This document shows positions 1 through 8,742 of a stretch of 64,000 bases of DNA, in pieces; position 1 is the first letter of the stretch; each line of letters begins with the position of its first letter. The DNA comes from Berkiella sp963803015 (GTDB lineage: Bacteria; Pseudomonadota; Gammaproteobacteria; Berkiellales; Berkiellaceae): contig CAWDKV010000004.1 of the NCBI GenBank assembly GCA_963803015.1, forward strand, positions 310,001 through 374,000. Reading direction: 5' to 3'. The position numbers were made by a program, and so were the translations under genes. The notes below the pieces were generated by a model. The model saw nothing but the letters and a program-made list of their open reading frames with translations. It had not been told where the DNA came from and ran no database searches.

Positions 1-1808
1 ATCATACTGTTGCAGGTCATGCTTCCATTGAGTTAACGCTGCCTGCCACAAAAGAGAATTGGCAAATGGTGGAGAAGTATTTAAAAAATAGAGGGATCCC
101 CTATAAAAGAGAAAGACTCGAAACCAAAAAAGTGTTGTATGTTAATGGGCAACCCGTATTCAGTGAAGAAAATGCTTATGAAGAAGATGTGATTAAAGTC
201 TACTTTAGCTGGTGGCCCAGTGATGACAAAAGAAATTTTGACTTTCATACTTTAGCTGAAGATTTAGTCTGTGAAAGATTGTCTGCAGAGGTGAAATATG
301 CACCCGAGTGGGAAGCTTATTTACAGCCTGAAAAACGCCATCATCACTGGTTACTTTCTAAAGTAATATCGCTCCCCTCCGCACAAATGTTGCATAAAAG
401 AGGCGCAACCCAAACAGAAATCAGCTTATTAACCCTCTATCACCAATGTGATCTGTTGGCACATGAAATGAAAGCATTTAATATTTTATACTCTAAATTA
501 CAAAGTAAAAGCCGGAATATTTTACTGCACAATGATTTATCTGAAACAGAGAAAGTTCTCCTTGCCCGTTTTTTGCCAGAATCCTTATCAGATGAAGACA
601 ACTATATTGATCTCCCTTTAACTTCCGCGAAATTGAAAATTTACTATCAACAACTGCAACAACAATATCAACAGCGGTCCACACAAGTTATTGACTTAAT
701 CTCTCAATTTGAGAGAGAAGCAAAAGAAAAAATTGATAATTTATTACAAAACAATCCTTTGTCTCCAAGAGATTTTAAAAAAGCAAGAAGCATTCTGATA
801 AGTCATGGCATTTGGATAGAATCTACAGACAATATTCATGATATTTTCAATCAGCTCAAAAAAGATGAAAGCGAGGCCAAGAAAAATCTAACGCTAATCG
901 AGCCTCTAATAGAAAAAAATGACGCACAAATTGCTGAGATTAATTCACTAATTACATTATGTAAACCTCTTAGTGAACAAGTCAGTGCTTATATAGAGTT
1001 GGTGAGCTTTGCTGCAGACAGAAACACGGATGCAAAAACGCTACAAGCAGAAAAAGAAAAACTGATGACTGCGCTTGCTACTGTTTTAGAGGGCGATTTT
1101 GCTGAACAGAGTATCACCGAGGCTTTTCTTTTTCTAGAAAAATTGCTTAGTGAATTAAGGAAAGCAAAGCAGGAGAGTATTGAACAGCGCACACAACTTC
1201 TAGAGACAAAACGTGATTTGACCAAAAACATGCTAACTCTTGGTTATGGCAAGCTAGACAAGCTGATAGAAAAGCACATTACATCAGGACAATTACCCGA
1301 TCATACCGTGCATATTGGACTAAAACAGGGTCGTAAATCAGGATTTGATCCTGAAAAAATATTGCAACAAATGGCGGCCTTTGCCATCAGGGAAGAGCCT
1401 TTTAGATTAATTACTTTTAATTGCTCGCATACCGTATCTGACATCTTAACGGCAGGAGCGGGCTATCAAGGTTGGATTTTTAAGAGGCAGGCTTTTAGTG
1501 GCAGTGTGATAACCCCGCAAGTGGTGTATAACAATACCCTCACCTACTCCAGAAGCTTAACACCAGGTATGCAATTAACGGAGACTGAGACTGAAAATGA
1601 AAATAGCTGGCAAAACTACTTTGCGAGCTGGGCGGTATCAAGTGTAGAAGATGCTTTAAATCCTGAGGCTACCTCTATGCTTAGGATCTGGGGTGCTCTC
1701 AATGCCCTGGGGGCCGCGGCAACCAGCATGACCATTGCAAATACCAAAGCTCTTCTTGAAGCGACCAAAAAGCATGAGCAAGAGAGTAACCCTAAAAAGA
1801 AACCGTAA
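1..1808 (+). CDS. Permuted NlpC/P60-like protein with long coiled-coil insert, 5' end outside window
   Basis: The frame is open from base 3, so the ATG at 66 is internal and the gene starts upstream of the window. The first visible residues include AGHASIEL, followed by VYFSWWPSDD. About 450 residues later comes FNCSHTV (Cys codon at 1422-1424). An early His in a GHxS strand and a late Cys in an NC motif is the order expected of circularly permuted NlpC/P60-type papain-fold enzymes (LRAT/PPPDE-like). Between them lies a long Gln/Glu/Lys-rich helical stretch, probably coiled coil. The C-terminus has an Ala/Thr-rich hydrophobic patch and a Lys-rich tail. The fold assignment is inference from motif order. 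Substrate is unknown; a secreted effector is possible. Codon use resembles the island genes. Confidence 0.6.
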   Translation, partial: HTVAGHASIELTLPATKENWQMVEKYLKNRGIPYKRERLETKKVLYVNGQPVFSEENAYEEDVIKVYFSWWPSDDKRNFDFHTLAEDLVCERLSAEVKYAPEWEAYLQPEKRHHHWLLSKVISLPSAQMLHKRGATQTEISLLTLYHQCDLLAHEMKAFNILYSKLQSKSRNILLHNDLSETEKVLLARFLPESLSDEDNYIDLPLTSAKLKIYYQQLQQQYQQRSTQVIDLISQFEREAKEKIDNLLQNNPLSPRDFKKARSILISHGIWIESTDNIHDIFNQLKKDESEAKKNLTLIEPLIEKNDAQIAEINSLITLCKPLSEQVSAYIELVSFAADRNTDAKTLQAEKEKLMTALATVLEGDFAEQSITEAFLFLEKLLSELRKAKQESIEQRTQLLETKRDLTKNMLTLGYGKLDKLIEKHITSGQLPDHTVHIGLKQGRKSGFDPEKILQQMAAFAIREEPFRLITFNCSHTVSDILTAGAGYQGWIFKRQAFSGSVITPQVVYNNTLTYSRSLTPGMQLTETETENENSWQNYFASWAVSSVEDALNPEATSMLRIWGALNALGAAATSMTIANTKALLEATKKHEQESNPKKKP

Positions 1809-1850
1809 AATAGACTTCGTTTTATATTTAAGTTTTTTTGAGTGACTCTG

Positions 1851-1900
1851 ATCCCCTCTACCGCTTGCGGACTGCTTGCGTCCTGTAAGGAAGAGGGGAT
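1851..1900. repeat. Inverted repeat (stem-loop) downstream of the first gene
   Basis: Perfect 9-bp arms (ATCCCCTCT at 1851-1859 and its complement at 1892-1900) enclose a GC-rich loop that can form a smaller CCGC/GCGG hairpin. There is no clear T-tract, so it may be a repeat element or a weak, Rho-dependent 3' structure for the preceding gene. Confidence 0.45.
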
Positions 1901-2071
1901 AAGAAAAGTGCTCAAGATCTGTGCGAAAAAAGTTTATGAAGTTTTTTAAAATTACAATGCAATTGCCCTGCCTGAGCATACGTTACCTTAATAACATACT
2001 ATCTCTAGCTGAATAATAATAATTGCGATACAATGCCATTCTTTATCCATCACCGCTCGTGGGAGAACTTG

Positions 2072-2263
2072 ATGACAAAACAAGCAACACATCACCATAC
2101 CGGCAAAACACCATCCCAAGATAGCGCGCAGCCCAATAAAAAGCTTGGCCGCAATGATCCTTGCCCTTGTGGTAGTGGTAAAAAATATAAAAAGTGCTGT
2201 ATAGACAACGAACATGCGCATGACGGAAATGACGACGATCATCATCATTGTGAACATTGCTAA
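2072..2263 (+). CDS. SEC-C motif small protein
   Basis: A 63-residue protein with a SEC-C zinc-binding motif, seen as GRNDPCPCGSGKKYKKCC, the same C-x-C-x8-C-C element found at the end of SecA and in many small proteins. A His/Asp/Cys-rich tail (DDDHHHCEHC) follows and could bind additional metal. The start at 2072 is chosen over the upstream ATG at 2033 because GGGAG lies about 7 bases before it. In SecA this motif binds zinc and mediates SecB contact; the role of stand-alone copies is not established. The gene converges on pnp and is separated from it by a large stem-loop and a terminator. Confidence 0.8.
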   Translation: MTKQATHHHTGKTPSQDSAQPNKKLGRNDPCPCGSGKKYKKCCIDNEHAHDGNDDDHHHCEHC

Positions 2264-2333
2264 TAGTCTTCGTAAATGAACTTTAGGCTTTGTTGCCTTC
2301 GCCTTCTCGCAATCCTCATTTACTTTGACTATT
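2262..2333. repeat. Large imperfect stem-loop between the SEC-C gene and pnp
   Basis: Arms 2262-2279 and 2316-2333 are complementary over 15 of 18 positions (AATAGTC...GTAAATGA). The left arm overlaps the last base of the SEC-C stop codon. It sits between two convergent genes and could stop or stabilise transcripts from either side. Confidence 0.5.
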
Positions 2334-2340
2334 GATAAGA

Positions 2341-2363
2341 AAAAGGGGCGAAGCCGCCCCTTT
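2341..2363 (-). terminator. Rho-independent terminator after pnp
   Basis: Perfect 9-bp stem AAAGGGGCG / CGCCCCTTT (2342-2350 with 2355-2363) with a GCTT loop on the minus strand, followed by TTTTTCTT. It lies a few bases past the pnp stop and ends the rimP-pnp operon. Confidence 0.85.
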
Positions 2364-2367
2364 CAAA

Positions 2368-4500
2368 TTATCTTTGCTCTTCCATTGGCGCCGCAGGCAT
2401 CTCTTCCAATTCTTTCATGCTAAGACGGATCCGACCTTGACGGTCAATTTCAAGTACTTTGACCTGCACAATCTGTCCCACTGAAAGCACTTGGCTCACA
2501 TCTTCAATACGTTGATGAGAAATTTGTGAAATATGCACCAAGCCATCTTTGCCAGGTAATATTGTCACAAAAGCACCAAAATCAACGACGCGCGCAATTC
2601 TACCTTCGTATATTTTGTTCACTTCCACATCAGCAGTAAGCGCTTCAATACGTTGTTTAACGACTTCGCCTGACGTTCTATCATTAGCCACGATAACGAT
2701 AGTACCATCATCATTGACTTCAATGCTGGTGCCACTTTCTTCGGTGAGCTGACGAATCGTCGCGCCACCTTTGCCAATCACGTCTCGAATTTTTTCTGGA
2801 TTTACTTTTAAGGTATACATCCTCGGAGCAAATTCAGACATTTCTGTGCGTGGTTGGCTCATCGCTTCATTCATAATATTTAAAATATGTAAGCGCCCTG
2901 CTTTAGCTTGTGCTAATGCAACTTCCATAATTTCAGGAGTAATGCCATCAATTTTAATGTCCATTTGCAAAGCAGTGATGCCATTGATACTACCCGCTAC
3001 TTTAAAATCCATATCCCCTAAATGATCTTCATCACCGATGATGTCAGACAATACGGCAAATCTATCCTGTTCCTTGATTAATCCCATCGCAATACCAGCA
3101 ACAGGCGCTTTTAAGGAAACACCGGCGTCCATCAACGCTAAGCTGGTGCCACATACACTCGCCATAGAGCTTGAACCATTGGATTCGGTAATTTCAGAAA
3201 CCACTCGCATCACATAAGGAAATTCGCTTTGACTAGGTAGAACTGCTTTAATCGCGCGCCATGCTAAACGGCCATGACCAATTTCGCGTCGCTTAGGACT
3301 ACCAATCATGCCCACTTCACCCACACAATAGGGAGGAAAGTTATAATGCAGCATAAAGGGTTCTTTTTTCTCACCCGTTATACTATCTAGCACTTGCGCA
3401 TCACGACCTGTACCTAAAGTAGCAATGACCACAGCTTGGGTTTCACCACGTGTAAAGAATGCAGAGCCATGGGTTCTGGGGAGAACGCCAACTTGTACTG
3501 ATATCGGACGAATCGTTTCGGTATCTCGACCGTCAATACGGGCTTCACCACTTAAGATTCTGCCGCGCACAAAGGTTTCTTCAATTTCTGAAACCACACC
3601 TTGTACTTGATTTTCAGTAAAACCACTTTCTGCAGTCGCAATGGCTTTGGCAATCTCTTTTCTTAATTGTTTTAAAGTGTCTTGACGCTGTGCTTTGTCT
3701 GCAATTTGGTACGCAGCTTCAATGCGTGAACCCACTGCTTGGGTGACGCTTTGATGTAAGACAGTTTCAAATTGCGGTACCGTCCAATCCCATTTCGGTT
3801 TGCCCGCTTCTTTGGCTAAAGATTCAATGGCTTTAATGACTATCTGCATTTTGGAATGCCCAAACAATACCGCATCTAGCATGATCTGCTCGGATAACTG
3901 ATTGGCTTCGGATTCCACCATTAAAACAGAAGACGCGGTGCCGGCAACCACTAAATCAAGAGCAGAGCTTTCCAATTCTTGAATACTAGGGTTTAAAATA
4001 AACTCACCATTGCGATATCCCACTCTTGCTGCACCAATGGGTCCATTAAACGGGATCCCAGAAATAGCCAAAGCAGCAGAAGCACCAATCAAGGCAGGAA
4101 TATCAGGGCTGACCTCAGGATTCAGTGACATGACCGTTGCAATAATTTGCACTTCATTCATAAATCCTTTGGGGAAAAGTGGGCGAATAGGTCTATCGAT
4201 TAAACGGGCAATAAGCGTTTCACCTTCAGAAGGGCGCCCTTCACGTTTAAAAAACCCACCAGGAATGCGACCCGCGGCATACATTCTTTCTTGGTAGTTT
4301 ACAGTTAAAGGGAAAAAATCGCGCCCTTCCACTTTATCATCTTTGATGCCAACTACCGTTACTAATACAACGGTACCATCCATGTTAACCATCACGGCGC
4401 CTGTTGCTTGGCGCGCCACAATACCGGTTTCTAAACTAACGGTATGTTTTCCGTATTCAAATATTTTTACACAGGGTGTCACAAGCATTTTCCTTGTCAT
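2368..4500 (-). CDS. pnp: Polyribonucleotide nucleotidyltransferase (PNPase)
   Basis: PNPase degrades RNA 3' to 5' using phosphate and is a core part of the bacterial RNA degradosome. The 710-residue protein has the full architecture: two RNase PH domains (around residues 10-220 and 310-550) joined by a helical linker, a KH domain with the IGKGGATIRQL loop near residue 565, and a C-terminal S1 domain (about 620-695, including VDFGAFVTI and GKDGLVHIS). The ATG overlaps the rpsO stop (TAATG), indicating translational coupling. A second in-frame ATG at 4488 gives an N-terminus closer to the usual PNPase start, so the first four residues are uncertain. Last gene of the operon, ended by the terminator just downstream. 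Confidence 0.97.
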   Translation of the reverse strand: MTRKMLVTPCVKIFEYGKHTVSLETGIVARQATGAVMVNMDGTVVLVTVVGIKDDKVEGRDFFPLTVNYQERMYAAGRIPGGFFKREGRPSEGETLIARLIDRPIRPLFPKGFMNEVQIIATVMSLNPEVSPDIPALIGASAALAISGIPFNGPIGAARVGYRNGEFILNPSIQELESSALDLVVAGTASSVLMVESEANQLSEQIMLDAVLFGHSKMQIVIKAIESLAKEAGKPKWDWTVPQFETVLHQSVTQAVGSRIEAAYQIADKAQRQDTLKQLRKEIAKAIATAESGFTENQVQGVVSEIEETFVRGRILSGEARIDGRDTETIRPISVQVGVLPRTHGSAFFTRGETQAVVIATLGTGRDAQVLDSITGEKKEPFMLHYNFPPYCVGEVGMIGSPKRREIGHGRLAWRAIKAVLPSQSEFPYVMRVVSEITESNGSSSMASVCGTSLALMDAGVSLKAPVAGIAMGLIKEQDRFAVLSDIIGDEDHLGDMDFKVAGSINGITALQMDIKIDGITPEIMEVALAQAKAGRLHILNIMNEAMSQPRTEMSEFAPRMYTLKVNPEKIRDVIGKGGATIRQLTEESGTSIEVNDDGTIVIVANDRTSGEVVKQRIEALTADVEVNKIYEGRIARVVDFGAFVTILPGKDGLVHISQISHQRIEDVSQVLSVGQIVQVKVLEIDRQGRIRLSMKELEEMPAAPMEEQR

Positions 4501-4769
4501 TAGCGTCTAAGCTGTAAGCTTTCGATTAATTTTTGATAGGCCTCTAATTTTGTTCTCTTCAAGTAGTCAAGTAGCTTTCTGCGTTTGGCCACAAGGAACA
4601 TTAACCCGCGTCTGGAATGCAAATCTTTGGGGTGTATCTTCATATGTTCCGTAAGGTGATTAATACGGGCCGTTAACAAAGCCACCTGGACTTCTGGAGA
4701 TCCGGTGTCGCCAGAAAAGCGTTGAAATTTATCAACTACTTTGGCCTTAGCTTCTACAGTAAATGACAT
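4500..4769 (-). CDS. rpsO: 30S ribosomal protein S15
   Basis: An 89-residue primary 16S rRNA-binding protein of the 30S platform. The family signature is present: FSGDTGSPEVQVALLT, then HLTEHMKIHPKDLHSRRGL, ending in the basic helix with KRRKLLDYLK. The start at 4769 (MSFTVEAK) is chosen because AAAGGAG lies about 8 bases upstream and the length matches S15; a longer frame begins at 4832 but has no family support. It precedes pnp with a one-base overlap, as part of the conserved rpsO-pnp pair. In E. coli S15 represses its own translation through an mRNA pseudoknot; I did not identify that structure here. Confidence 0.97.
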   Translation of the reverse strand: MSFTVEAKAKVVDKFQRFSGDTGSPEVQVALLTARINHLTEHMKIHPKDLHSRRGLMFLVAKRRKLLDYLKRTKLEAYQKLIESLQLRR

Positions 4770-4874
4770 TATTGACTCCTTTGTTAGTCTGCTAATATTT
4801 AGCAGGAAATTGTTAAACAGAGAAACGGGCATTCTACCACACTTAAATTTACGAGAGTAATGGTATTTCCTGAT

Positions 4875-5822
4875 TTACTCTTCGCAATTGACGATTTGGG
4901 AAGGGAGGGTAGAAGCCATCATTCGCCTTGGCGCAAGCAGACCAGTAGGCAATTTCTCTCCAATACCTAGAAATTCTGCATTCGGGCCCTTGAGAATGAC
5001 CCAACCTTGCGGCGCATTGGTATCTTTCTCAAGTTTAAGTCCTGAAAACACAGAAAAAGTTTCCTTTTCTGACAAATGAATGTGTGGCAAAAGCTTCGAG
5101 AAAGCCTTATCTATAGAGAGTAAAACGCTATGCCTAGCGTGAGGATCAAGTACCTCGAGATCTTCAATTGTAGACATCGACTCACCAAGATAAGGCTCGA
5201 CCCAGAGTCGCCTTAAATAGACCACATGCGCGCCACAACCTATGGCATTGCCAATGTCTTCAGCTAAAGTGCGAATATAGGTGCCTTTGCTGCAGCTGAC
5301 GGTAAGCGTTAATAAAGGACGAGCAGAAATGAGAAATTCATCTAAAAGAAGTTGGAAAATAGTGATAACTCGTGGCTCTCTCTCAATCGTTTTGCCTTGG
5401 CGCGCTAATTGATAAAGCGGCTTACCCTGATGTTTTAGAGCGGAATACATAGGGGGAATTTGTTTTTGTATCCCCCTGAATGTCTGTAAAACTTGCTCTA
5501 TTTGGAAAGAAGTCAGAGAAGGCACGTGTTGCTCTCTAATCACTTCGCCTTCGCTATCCCCTGTCGTCGTGGTAACGCCAAGCATCAGCTTGACCTGATA
5601 GCATTTATTAGAAGACAGCAAAAAATGAGAAAATTTTGCCGCTTGGCCAAAGCAGATAGGTAACATGCCACTGGCAAGGGGGTCTAAACTGCCAGTATGC
5701 CCGGCTTTCTTGGCATCAAAGAGCCATTTGCATTTTTGCAAAGCTTGATTTGAACTCCTGCCAATAGGCTTATCTAAAAGTAAGACGCCATCAACAGGGG
5801 AGCCTTTTTTTTGCCTGGCCAA
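4875..5822 (-). CDS. truB: tRNA pseudouridine(55) synthase TruB
   Basis: TruB converts U55 to pseudouridine in the T-loop of tRNAs. The catalytic region AGHTGSLDPLASGMLP near residues 40-57 contains the conserved Asp. Also seen are the N-terminal GVLLLDKPIG and the family motif SCSKGTYIRTLAEDIG. At 315 residues the length is normal for a gammaproteobacterial enzyme with a C-terminal PUA-like domain. The start codon is TTG (5820-5822); no in-frame ATG exists before the conserved domain, and GAGGAG lies upstream inside the end of rbfA. The gap to rbfA is four bases. Part of the nusA-infB-rbfA-truB-rpsO-pnp operon. Confidence 0.95.
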   Translation of the reverse strand: MARQKKGSPVDGVLLLDKPIGRSSNQALQKCKWLFDAKKAGHTGSLDPLASGMLPICFGQAAKFSHFLLSSNKCYQVKLMLGVTTTTGDSEGEVIREQHVPSLTSFQIEQVLQTFRGIQKQIPPMYSALKHQGKPLYQLARQGKTIEREPRVITIFQLLLDEFLISARPLLTLTVSCSKGTYIRTLAEDIGNAIGCGAHVVYLRRLWVEPYLGESMSTIEDLEVLDPHARHSVLLSIDKAFSKLLPHIHLSEKETFSVFSGLKLEKDTNAPQGWVILKGPNAEFLGIGEKLPTGLLAPRRMMASTLPSQIVNCEE

Positions 5823-5826
5823 AAAA

Positions 5827-6213
5827 CTACAACTCCTCTTTGTCAGGCTTTTCTGGATCTTTTTTGTCTTTCTCTAGCGCTTGATTGATTAATCTAGATA
5901 AGCGATCGGCTTTGTCCATGGTCTCATCATAATTAAAAACGAGCTGGGGGATGATCCGGAGTTTTATTTTTTGCCCTAACTGCGACCGGATAAAACCTGC
6001 TGCCCTGTTTAAGGTTGCAATGGTTTCGGTCGCTTTTTCTGGAAGTAAGGTACTGACATATACTCTTGCTTGCGATAAATCTTTTGCTACCTTAACGCTT
6101 TCAATTGTTATCATGCCTATCCTCGGGTCATTCATCTCGCGATGAATGACTTCCGATAACGCATTTTGGATGAGATCGGATAATCTCACCATGCGATTAG
6201 ATTCACGTTTCAT
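5827..6213 (-). CDS. rbfA: Ribosome-binding factor A
   Basis: RbfA is a KH-fold cold-shock protein that helps mature the 5' end of 16S rRNA in 30S subunits. The 128-residue protein shows the family features: an RMVRLSDLIQ-type first helix, the HREMNDPRIGMITI segment, and LGQKIKLRIIPQLVFNYDET near the end. The charged C-terminal tail (KDKKDPEKPDKEEL) is typical. The ATG overlaps the infB stop codon by ATGA, so translation is probably coupled to infB. Confidence 0.95.
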   Translation of the reverse strand: MKRESNRMVRLSDLIQNALSEVIHREMNDPRIGMITIESVKVAKDLSQARVYVSTLLPEKATETIATLNRAAGFIRSQLGQKIKLRIIPQLVFNYDETMDKADRLSRLINQALEKDKKDPEKPDKEEL

Positions 6214-8720
6214 TCGTGGGAAATAACCTCAACTTTCTCATAAACTTCGATTAGATCCCCAGGCTTAATATCATTGTAATTCTTCACGCCTATTCCACAC
6301 TCCATGCCGTTGCGCACGGTTGCTGCATCTTCTTTAAAGCGGCGTAAAGATTCTAAAGCCCCTTCATAGATAACAACCTGATTACGTAAGACACGAATAG
6401 GTAAATTACGTTTGATGGTCCCTTCAATGACCATACAACCTGCAATAGCACCAAATTTGGTAGAGCGGAAAACGTCTCTTACTTCTGCCAATCCGACTAT
6501 CTGCTCTTTGTACTTAGGACCAACCATCCCTGTCACAGCAGCTTTAATAGTATCGATGACATCATAAATAATACTAAAGTAACGGATCTCAATGCCTTCA
6601 TGCTCAGCCAATTTTCGAGCAGAAGCATCTGCACGCACGTTAAAACCAACGATAATTCCTTTGGAAGCCATGGCAAGGTTCACATCGGATTCATTGAGTC
6701 CGCCCACGCCTTTACCCACTACTTTAACGCTAATTTCAGCGGTGGATAATTTCTCTAACACATCTATTAATGCTTCAACTGAACCTTGTACATCGGCCTT
6801 GAGAACAATATTGAGTTGCTTTTGCTCCCCTTCTTCCATCCGGTTCATGAAACCTTCTAATTTAGAAGCTTGTTGTCTGGCCATTTTCACATCGCGATAC
6901 TTACCTTGTCTAAATAAGGCCACTTCCCGCGCTTTACGTTCATCTGCAACCACTGACATCTCGTCACCTGCAGCAGGCGTACCGGACAAACCAAAGACTT
7001 CTACTGGAATTGAAGGACCTGCCTCAGAAACGGATCGACCATTCTCGTCTAACATGGCACGTACGCGGCCATAATCGACACCAGTAATGATAATATCCCC
7101 TTTGCTGAGCGTTCCTTGTAAAACCAAAATGGTAGCAATCGGCCCGCGCCCTTTATCGAGTCTAGACTCAATCACCACGCCACTAGCAGGACAATCCACT
7201 ATGGCTCTTAAATCGAGTACTTCTGCTTGTAGCAGGATAGATTCTAATAATTCATCTACCCCAGCACCTGTTTTAGCAGAAACCGGCACAAACATGGTCT
7301 CACCACCCCAGTCTTCTGGGATAATTTCTTGTTGTGCCAGTTCGTTCTTAATTCTGTCGAGATCAATGCCTTCTTTATCTACTTTGTTGATAGCAACAAT
7401 AAGAGGTACTTTCGCGGCTTTTGCATGTTGGATGGCCTCGATTGTTTGTGGTTTGACACCATCATCTGCTGCCACCACTAACACGACGACGTCAGTACAT
7501 TTTGCACCCCGAGCACGCATTGCACTAAACGCAGCATGACCAGGTGTATCCAAGAACGTTATCATCCCTTTAGGCGTTTCAACGTGATAAGCACCAATAT
7601 GCTGGGTAATACCCCCTGCTTCTTTCGCCGCCACTTTTGTTCTACGAATATAATCCAGTAAGGATGTTTTACCATGATCGACGTGCCCCATGATGGTCAC
7701 AATAGGCGCACGCGTATGCGCTTCACCTTCATAGGTAATATTTAAAACTGAATCTTCCACATTTTCTTGTTTGCGTAAAAGAGGAACATGTCCAAGCTCT
7801 TCTGTGACAAGGGCAGCGGTATCTTGATCGAGGATCTGATTGATAGTAGCCATTACTCCCATTTTCATTAATGTCTTAATAAGATCTACCGCTTTAACTG
7901 ATAATTTTTGCGCTAAATCACCAACACTAATGGTTTCTGGCAATGCGATTTCTCGCTTAACCGGTGCGACAGGTCTTTCAAAAGCGTGTTTTTTCGGTTC
8001 TTCTTTTCGCCCTTTGCGTTTTTTACGGTGAGGACGAGACTCGCTGTCTTCTTCCTGAAAGTTCCGAATTTTTTTGCTAACTTTGGGCTGTTTTAAAGCG
8101 GCTTTTTTGCTCGGCGCTTCTTTGCCGCGTTTCGCTGAGACATCTTCTTTGTCTTCAAGATGCTTCGCTTCTTTTTTAGCGCGCGCTTTTTTCTCTTCTT
8201 GCTCTTCTTCCGACGTCAAAGGCGGAGTAATTGCAACGATTTCATCTGCTTCAGATACTTTTTCAAATAAGTCAGGCACTTCTTCTTCAAGAGGCGCAGG
8301 CACAACCGCTGAGACTTCTTCTACAATTTCTTCTAAAGAAACCTGCGGGTTTTCATTTTCTGCCAGCTCTGCATTATCCAAGGTATCCACTTCACCATCA
8401 GTTGGCAAAGGAATTTCTCGTTTAATGAATTTGCGCGTTTTTTTCGTAACAACTTTAACGGTTTTCTTGCTGGTAGAACCGGCAACCTTGACGTTTAATT
8501 CGCTAACTTTCTCTCGGGTTACAGTAAATTGCGTGACGCCTTTTTTACCTTCACCGTGATCGCTTTTGAGCTTTTCTAAAAGCTTCTGCTTTTGCTCATC
8601 CGTCACAATATGTTTAAAACCCAAATCGCACTGAACACCTGCGCTTTCTAATTGCTTAAGCAATAAATCAGGTGAAATTCTTAGAGTTTCAGCGTATTTC
8701 TCAACGGTTACCTCAGACAT
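6210..8720 (-). CDS. infB: Translation initiation factor IF-2
   Basis: IF-2 is the GTPase that brings initiator tRNA to the 30S subunit and drives subunit joining. The 836-residue protein has an N-terminal IF2N domain (residues 1-55), a long Lys/Glu-rich linker to about 245, a second IF2N domain (about 255-305), and the G domain with GHVDHGKT (345-352), DTPGH (391-395) and NKVD (445-448). The C-terminal fMet-tRNA-binding domains follow. The linker is low complexity but conserved in type. It sits between nusA (22-base gap) and rbfA (ATGA overlap). Notably the operon begins with the initiator tRNA that IF-2 recognises. Confidence 0.97.
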   Translation of the reverse strand: MSEVTVEKYAETLRISPDLLLKQLESAGVQCDLGFKHIVTDEQKQKLLEKLKSDHGEGKKGVTQFTVTREKVSELNVKVAGSTSKKTVKVVTKKTRKFIKREIPLPTDGEVDTLDNAELAENENPQVSLEEIVEEVSAVVPAPLEEEVPDLFEKVSEADEIVAITPPLTSEEEQEEKKARAKKEAKHLEDKEDVSAKRGKEAPSKKAALKQPKVSKKIRNFQEEDSESRPHRKKRKGRKEEPKKHAFERPVAPVKREIALPETISVGDLAQKLSVKAVDLIKTLMKMGVMATINQILDQDTAALVTEELGHVPLLRKQENVEDSVLNITYEGEAHTRAPIVTIMGHVDHGKTSLLDYIRRTKVAAKEAGGITQHIGAYHVETPKGMITFLDTPGHAAFSAMRARGAKCTDVVVLVVAADDGVKPQTIEAIQHAKAAKVPLIVAINKVDKEGIDLDRIKNELAQQEIIPEDWGGETMFVPVSAKTGAGVDELLESILLQAEVLDLRAIVDCPASGVVIESRLDKGRGPIATILVLQGTLSKGDIIITGVDYGRVRAMLDENGRSVSEAGPSIPVEVFGLSGTPAAGDEMSVVADERKAREVALFRQGKYRDVKMARQQASKLEGFMNRMEEGEQKQLNIVLKADVQGSVEALIDVLEKLSTAEISVKVVGKGVGGLNESDVNLAMASKGIIVGFNVRADASARKLAEHEGIEIRYFSIIYDVIDTIKAAVTGMVGPKYKEQIVGLAEVRDVFRSTKFGAIAGCMVIEGTIKRNLPIRVLRNQVVIYEGALESLRRFKEDAATVRNGMECGIGVKNYNDIKPGDLIEVYEKVEVISHE

Positions 8721-8742
8721 AGGTCCTCCCGCTTATCGCCGC

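Noticed and set aside
8074..8559. Ser-rich open frame opposite the IF-2 linker
   Set aside because: Shadow of the Lys/Glu-rich linker codons of infB on the other strand.
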